Below are positions 57,824 to 64,000 of a stretch of DNA of 64,000 bases, one piece after another. The position numbers and the translations under genes are program-made. Numbering within the stretch: position 1 is the stretch's first letter; each line of letters opens with the position of its first letter. The notes below the pieces were generated by a model, which saw nothing but the letters and a program-made list of their open reading frames with translations, was not told the origin of the DNA and ran no database searches. The DNA is from Sipunculus nudus (lineage: Eukaryota; Annelida; Sipuncula; Golfingiida; Sipunculidae), in the NCBI GenBank assembly GCA_026874595.1, contig CM049316.1, positions 8,601,839-8,665,838 of the forward strand. Reading direction: 5' to 3'.

Positions 57824-58817
57824 ATTGTGCAAGCATATTTAGACATGATGTGAGCTAAGCTAAGGGTAACTAATAATGCAACTTTCAATTCTTAATTCAG
57901 ATATTATTAATTGTAAATTTAAAAAAAAATGTAAAATTGAAAAATAAAATCTGATAATAACCATATTTCTAAAAACTGGATAAGCTAAAAATAGGGTTTA
58001 ATATAAACTTAAAAGGATTATTACCCTGAATTAAAATGAAGGTATCATTCCTTGTTGTCCACCTGTCTGCGATTCTGTTAATATTTCATATGCAACATAG
58101 TATCTTAAAACCTGTGACTGTTTTTTATGGCAGTCAAAGTATTAGTTTTGCAGACATATATTTTAAACCTTACTAACCAAGTAGGAGGGACATTTCTTCA
58201 TAGCTTTCATATGCTTATATATAAGAAAAACCATTACAATAGAAACAAGCATTTTTTGCATTGGCTGAGCGCCATGACCCATGGGTCCCTTGTTATATTT
58301 TTTCTGCTCTTCAGGATTAAGACGTATCTTTTGACATATCATGATTTACCGTGAGTCTCATACATCGTGTCCTACAACATTAGCTTTCTTATGATTTCCG
58401 TCAGATAAGAATATAAATTACATCAGTCAAGTTCGGATTCACCCTGACCATTCACTCGTTGCAATTTGGCCCGGTGGCATACACATGAGAGGTATTTTTT
58501 TTAATATATTCCTCGACTAAAAACATATTAACTTTACTGTATCTTCCATGAACCATGTGAGTGTGATTTTGCGCTGCATACTATTTAAGAAGTGCACATG
58601 TGTGTGTAAAACTGTACATCAAGTGCATTTTCCTTCATCTTTGCCGATACGGGTCAAATTGCCTCCAATCTCTCTTTGCACAGATTCTCGGCTTCTTGTC
58701 GTTTTTTTACACACACTGACTGATTCGTTACTCGCTAGCATTTCAAGTGTTCATCTAGCAGACTGAAAATCCGGAATAAAGGGTATTCCGTTAGATATCT
58801 TTATAATTTTGAGCCCT
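57354..58817. other. Non-coding, nothing recognised, with (TA)n
   Basis: A TA microsatellite lies at about 57,778-57,820. No gene or transposon was recognised in the rest. Confidence 0.4.
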
Positions 58818-58847
58818 CCACCACCCCCCCCCCCCCACCCCCACCCA
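58818..58847. repeat. C-rich tract
   Basis: Long runs of C broken by A, in AT-rich surroundings. Confidence 0.7.
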
Positions 58848-59163
58848 ATCCTGTGTGTGTCAAGTAAACGTGCATTTGTCAGCAGCAGAACGCCGGCATG
58901 GAACCTCCACTTTCACAACCAGTCCATCATTGGTGAACAACCAAGAACGTAGACCACCTCTCTTGCGCGAAATGATTAAATGTGTACTATGATAAATGTT
59001 TTATCATGTGACTAGCATTGCCAAATCAGTTTTTGCGCTAAACACATCTTAACACTGCATACGCCATATATGTTCACGCCCCATTTCCGAAGGAACATTT
59101 ATCAAGCATTTGGTGTGGTAGGCATACAAATAAGTGACGGCACTGGCCGATCAGTCGCTGAGA

Positions 59164-59980
59164 TCATTTTAATTTCAGCTGGCCATTCTGACAGACCTGC
59201 AGGTGGAACTGTAAACCGGGCGACTTAATGTAAGTTTCTTCATTAAGATTTTCTACGTTCCGATAGACCTCATGTTTCTTTGAAAAAGTTTCGATTGTTT
59301 GCGCATGTATGCGATTGTCTTCGACCATTCCACATACACTGTGATTTAAATGAATTGTGTACAACTTCCACTGGGAAGTCATAACGCGTCTAAAATGTGT
59401 TGAACACTCCAACACCGCTACAATTTTTCTGCGATTTCCTAGCCTACGATTGTTGACGAGTTGCCGTACAACAGAAACCTGACTTAGATGCTCTCAAACG
59501 CTGATATTTTCTTCGATTATCCAGAAAATCAAAATAAATCACACCGTATCTAAACACCATAAGAACAGTACCGTAAAGCGGACCTCACTCGGTTGGGTTT
59601 CCTGAGATTTTCTTCGATTTGCTATATGGAAAATTACGGGAAGAGGCTGCGTGTGAGAGCAACCATGCTAAGTTTCTGTCGAAGTAAAATAGTAACGTAG
59701 GAATCGTAGGAAATCGTTGGAAATACGTCATGTTCAGAAATTGTGCACGGATCCTGCGGAACCGTAGGTAATTGTATATACAAGAGTACCAAAGTACAGC
59801 ACGTGTGGATTGATGTCTGAAATCGTCGACAATCACAGATCATTAAACCTACTGAAAACAAGCGCATGTCGGTCACAAACAGTCACAGGGAATTGTGTTG
59901 TATGAGGGACAGCTTTTACTGCTGTTCCTTGACAGCAAATCGTAGGAAGTCGTAGTTCATCTTATAGTAGAAATTCATAG
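59164..59980. repeat. Imperfect foldback-like region with CGATTTCCTACGA words
   Basis: Left half has TGCGATTTCCTAGCCTACGA (59,430) and TTTTCTTCGATT words. Right half has the reverse, AATCGTAGGAAATCG (59,701) and AAATCGTAGGAAGTCGTAG (59,937). It may be a decayed inverted-repeat element; the pairing is weak. Confidence 0.35.
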
Positions 59981-62760
59981 AGGAATGTCGCACCTTGGGA
60001 GGGCTGCTTAAAAAATATATAAAAAGAGCAATATTTCAAATTAACCGTTACCAAGTCTCAATCAAATTAAACCAAACCGCAGAGGCACAGTAGGTTACGT
60101 TAAAGATAAGCTTAAGCCGTGAGATAAATCTTATAGAGTTAAGAAAAATGAGAAGTAGACCGAACTGATCAATTGCTTAGGTCTATATAGCGCATATTTA
60201 TCCACATTTCACGATATACATTTGACCCCTGTCAGATTCTGTATTTTTAGTAAAATATTTATCCACCAGATGTCATTGACAATGACAGTAATCTGCTGGA
60301 GTCATTTATGGTAACAACATTTATGGTATGTTTCACCAATGTTTCACATACTAGTACCCATTAGCTCCTAGTGACCATTACCCAATACCACACAACATAA
60401 AGCCTTAACTTTAAACCCTAAACACACACCACCACACAAAATGTAAACATAACTTTCTTCCAAAAGGCAAAATTTATATATAAATCCTCGACCCAGACCA
60501 ACCGTACCACAATTTTTACTTGTAACTTCCTTTTCTTCACAACTACCACATAAAATCTAAAATACATATAAAGGCAAGTTGGACCACTTTTGTTTTCAAT
60601 GTTACCTGAAATCGCGTTGAGTATAACACCGTGTTATACCTCATTTTAAAGAATATTGTTCTCGCAGTGACCTCGCCGATATGAGAATTAATAGTTTTAA
60701 ATGTAGGTGCATCATTTTGAGTGATTTTAGCGTTGGTTTTAAAATTGCATAGAGGTTACCACCGAAACAGCCAAACAGCATTCGATATTCGAACATTCAT
60801 ATTCTCATATAATACATCCCCAGACCCTAATAAAAAGCCGGGCTGCCGGGTTTATCAGGTAGTTAATTATTACTTACATGACCAAAGAATCATATTCGCA
60901 AAAGTTCAATCAAAATATCCATGGCCCAAAGTGTACCCCTTAATATTGAATAACTATTTGAGGTATCAGGTACACACTGGTAAGAGAAAGCAGGAAGGAT
61001 ACATATAAACAGTAAACGGAAAGGTTTTCATATAATATTTTCTGCATTCGTTTTTTTAGCGTAAATATACACAGAATCGTATGTTATGATTATATTTCTA
61101 CGAAGCTATATAAGAACGATTTTGTTGTGGAAGCCTTTGAAGTCAAAATTGTTCTGGAAGCCTTTAAATTAAAAGAATCAATGAACTGATCAATATTAAA
61201 TCATATGAGTATAATTAATAAAGTAAAACCTAATTATATCCGTTTCTGTTCTGGCTGAAGGGGCCATTAGATGGATCATACACAGCCACCGGTCGATGTG
61301 ACAGGCCACATGGATACAAGGAATATTTACTCTGTCACGCTTCTACTGAAAATCTTTGTAAAGTAATGGCATGCTTTTATCGCCCTCCCATAGTTTAAAT
61401 GACTGATATAACAAAAGGTGGTGCCGTGGGCATATTCTGTGGATCCCTTACAACAGACATGACCCGAGGTATCTGCACAGACAGCGGGGTTAAAGTGCAG
61501 CGCGTGACAGCGGACCATGGAAAGACGCAGGCTGGTACAATGTCATTGCTTTGGATTCAATGAACCTCTCCGGACTCATGGTACACGTTCGATTTTAGAC
61601 TGTTTGTCTGGATGGAAAGAGGTCCTCGCAGGTTCCGAAGCACACATTTCTTTTTTTTCTGGGTTTTAGTTCCTTGAATGGTCTTAAATGAAAATCCAAT
61701 GGTGCCACTTTGTTTCCCTTGAATAAATTTTCTTAAAGTGCAATCAAACATGTAATATTTAAATCTAACCAAATAAATGTTTCCCTCAGACTGAAAATAA
61801 TAATTAAACATAGAATATATAAAAGATATGAAATAACTGAGTGTTCACTTGTATATGCACATTTAAGCTTAAGTGCGGATTATAAATCACATTAAACATA
61901 CCGGCTTTAGTTTGATTAAGTACAATAAAACGAAAGGGTGAGTGAAATGATTGAAGAACGTTTTAATAATTGATTTTTTTTTAAATTCTACTAAAAATGG
62001 ATGGGCATTATATTTGACAGGTTCTGTCGCCGACACTGTAGCAGATACTCGTGACTAAATTCTTAATTGAAATTAGCTCTAACTTAAATATATTACCAAT
62101 CACAAATGTGTTGGTGCTATCCAGCAGAATTCATTGACTAGCAGTTTCCCACATGTAAGAGTTCCTTTCAATTTTAAAACTAATCTTACAAAACATATCA
62201 AGGTAATTATTGAATTCTTTTTTAAAACGTTTAAATCAAATATACACACTTTTCTAAACTTAGTATTGGCCGGGATCCCTTTTTTTTCATGCAAGTATTA
62301 ATCATTTATCTTTTTTCCATGCACGCGGGAACAATCGCGGAAAAGCGGGTGTTGAATTTTTTTTCGGACCAGTCTAAATCAGGTATACATTATCGAAGCA
62401 CGCAGAAAAGCTCGCGTTTCGCGCGTGCGAAACAGGCTTCTCCTGAAGGTCAAGGATTAGATACAGAGAATGCAGTCTGCTTGTAACCATGGCAACTATG
62501 CTAGGTCCCCACTTTCAAAAAGGACAGAATCCACGTACCATCCTGCAGTACATGCTAAACCCAAATGTATTACCACGTCAGGTCATGTGAAGTGGAAGCC
62601 TTATATAATAATAAGATATGGTCAGTGAAACGTAGATAATATTGATATTGTTGTGTTTACTGTTATCATTGTGTTAATCAGTAATCGGCTTTTTTATGTA
62701 TCAAGCAATGGAACTTACTAGACTGTGGTTTGTTATGATAAGCTGACTGAACATTCGGGA
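59981..62760. other. Non-coding, nothing recognised
   Basis: Several short frames exist, but none has a recognisable motif. A GC-rich island with TTTCGCGCGTGCGAAA (palindromic, near 62,418-62,433) lies about 330 bases before the first heat-shock-like promoter. Confidence 0.3.
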
Positions 62761-62766
62761 GGTGTA

Positions 62767-62895
62767 GAAGCTTCTGGAGGTTTAGCTGGTAATTTCCATG
62801 CAGAGAGGTCTGTAGAATATTGGTTGACTAGAACTTTCCCGCAGTTTCTTTACGGTATGTATATATAAAGGCCGGCTCCAAGGCCACCGAGAGGC
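62767..62895 (+). promoter_or_regulatory. Heat-shock-element promoter 1
   Basis: GAAGCTTCTGGAG at 62,767-62,779 is a three-unit heat shock element (GAA, TTC, GAg at 5-bp steps). GAACTTTC at 62,831-62,838 is a second two-unit site. TATATAAA at 62,862-62,869 follows 23 bases later, so transcription would start near 62,893 and run rightwards. Confidence 0.55.
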
Positions 62896-62934
62896 TAGAA
62901 ATCTTGCCAGCCAGATGCGTTGTGAGAAGTAGAT

Positions 62935-63093
62935 ATGCACAAGGCGGGTGTCATTTTAAGTACCGCGTTAGGACGAACATTGGTCATAGGAGACCTATTT
63001 AGCCGAGAAGGGCATAAAAAGTTCTGTGGCGTTTGTATTTTAACAGGTTGCTTGTTTTATTTATATTGTTACAGGTGCTCTTTTATTGTGTGA
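62935..63093 (+). CDS. Small ORF after promoter 1 (52 aa), hypothetical
   Basis: ATG at 62,935, about 40 bases after the expected start site, opens 52 codons beginning MHKAGVILSTALGRTLVIGD, with a Cys/Tyr/Leu-rich hydrophobic end. A five-codon upstream frame (ATG at 62,915) precedes it. No family is recognised. It may be part of a leader rather than a gene. Confidence 0.2.
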   Translation: MHKAGVILSTALGRTLVIGDLFSREGHKKFCGVCILTGCLFYLYCYRCSFIV

Positions 63094-63235
63094 CACGGGC
63101 GTAATTCGTGTTGTTGTAACATTTTATGTTTAATCCGTACTGGTTGAACTCTCGTTGTCATGTGAGCCGTGAGTTTTCACGCTTGGTCGTGGGTCACGTG
63201 ATGAGCCTGGTATGTGTAGATACACAGCGATGTCT

Positions 63236-63360
63236 TTCTAGAGAAATTTTGAAACGCCTGTTTACTGTGGAGTAGGGTCCTTTTAGACTGTTCGAGAAGT
63301 GGAAAATTCCCGGCTTGGGGTGTGAAGGTATATAAAGGGCTGTTGTTTAGAACCAGGGGG
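63236..63360 (+). promoter_or_regulatory. Heat-shock-element promoter 2
   Basis: TTCTAGAG...GAA at 63,236-63,253 keeps the 5-bp step. TTCGAGAA at 63,291-63,298 and GAAAATTC at 63,302-63,309 are perfect two-unit sites. TATATAAA at 63,329-63,336 follows 20 bases later. Also present: GTCACGTGAT at 63,193-63,202 (E-box) upstream and CCAGGGGGCAG near 63,352 downstream. The direction is rightwards; the likely gene lies beyond the window. Confidence 0.6.
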
Positions 63361-64000
63361 CAGACAGCAGAGCAGTTACCAGCGGACATAGAAGCGTGTG
63401 CAAGATTCTAAGACCTTATCTGACGAATGCGCCAATTATAGAATTTTCAAGAACCTTTTCCTGGATTTTATACATTTGGACTTCAGTTTACTTTCTGTGC
63501 TGTTGCAAGAACTTTCCACTGGACTGTCATTCTCCGAGAGTTTACATTCAAAGGACTTATCGTGGTGACGGTGTTGGTATCGAGGTACTCTACCATTATC
63601 TTTCTGTGTGTTTGTATTGACTTGTTGCTATAACGCTGTGTTACTGTAAAATAATTGTATTGATTTAGTGTATTGTATTGTATTGTATTGTTAGGGTTGT
63701 TTTAGGAATAAATTATAGTTATTTGTTAACAAAAAAAACACTGACTTCTTTATTCATTCCCATAGACATTTCCCGCTGCCTAGTGTTACAGAATCTGATT
63801 TTTTTTTTATCTCCGTTACAGAATTTGTGTTCATCACGCATACGTGATCTGTTTATATTAGGTTCCTTAACAATATCAACGTGTTAATAATATGTGGGGC
63901 CCGCAAAAATAATCAAAACAAATTAAACTGGGGCATCTTGCAACAGGTCAGATAAACCAGAGCTTTGCAATATAGATTTGCAACAAGTGACCTTTCTACC
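63361..64000 (+). other. Probable leader and intron downstream of promoter 2
   Basis: No recognisable coding exon. It contains TATTG repeats (63,670-63,690), AATAAA at about 63,707, and an acceptor-like run (TTTTTTTTTATCTCCGTTACAG) ending near 63,821. An untranslated first exon followed by an intron is one reading. Confidence 0.3.

Noticed and set aside
62289-62486. 65-codon frame near the GC-rich island
   Set aside because: No homology-like features; begins in a poly(T) context and is not followed by a donor.
63115-63790. Possible solo LTR with TGTAACA...TGTTACA ends, a TATA box and a poly(A) signal inside
   Set aside because: No target duplication (GTTGT against GAATC), no primer site or purine tract beside it, and no second copy in the window. 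The heat-shock-type promoter explains the TATA box as well.

Overview
The window looks like nuclear DNA of a lophotrochozoan animal, most likely a mollusc and probably a bivalve. The reasons are AT-rich sequence, spliced genes with short exons, metazoan BEL/Pao and Ty3/Gypsy retrotransposons, a CR1/Jockey-like LINE, a tRNA-derived SINE, and long arrays of short imperfect repeats. There is nothing prokaryotic: no operons, no CRISPR array, no ribosome binding sites. The species cannot be named from the sequence alone.

Layout. 1-3,936: the 3' end of a Gypsy element plus about 3 kb of flank. The same segment recurs at about 40,553-43,917, so it is a segmental duplication. 4,640-20,060 and 23,155-32,990: two tandem copies of one gene unit on the minus strand. 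Each carries a complete 12-exon major-facilitator transporter most like SLC18B1, the vesicular polyamine transporter family (copy A, 461 codons; copy B, 462 codons). All 24 exons could be joined by hand with GT-AG introns, conserved phases and no stops. A third copy (33,426-37,517) keeps only damaged versions of exons 1-3. Copy A has since gained a 6.2-kb BEL/Pao element in intron 8 and a SINE in its 3' flank. Copy B has gained a truncated LINE upstream. Each serves as the empty site for the other.

20,480-21,650 and 34,000-36,440 hold arrays built on the 12-bp palindrome GGTGGCGCCACC. 37,775-41,355 is a Gypsy element with both LTRs but no reverse-transcriptase core. 43,918-46,850 is a second, minus-strand Gypsy relic, followed by gag-like debris.

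48,590-55,172 is a large imperfect inverted duplication. Its right arm carries two nested insertions: a foldback element (51,795-53,245) and a roughly 147-bp-period array rich in TGACCTTGACCT (53,265-54,060). The spacer holds two SINE-like heads in opposite orientation. Two short open exons with plausible or good 5' splice sites lie at 48,277 and 56,459; their genes were not identified. 57,000-62,700 is mostly unrecognised non-coding DNA with microsatellites. At the right edge, two successive promoter-like modules, each with heat-shock elements 20-31 bp before a TATATAAA box, point rightwards out of the window.

How it works together: the only clearly functional genes are the two transporters. 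Their upstream regions are homologous but have diverged at recognisable motifs (an E-box/CLEAR-like site in A is a CRE-like site in B), which would suit regulatory divergence of young paralogues. The rest is mainly transposon and repeat turnover around them.
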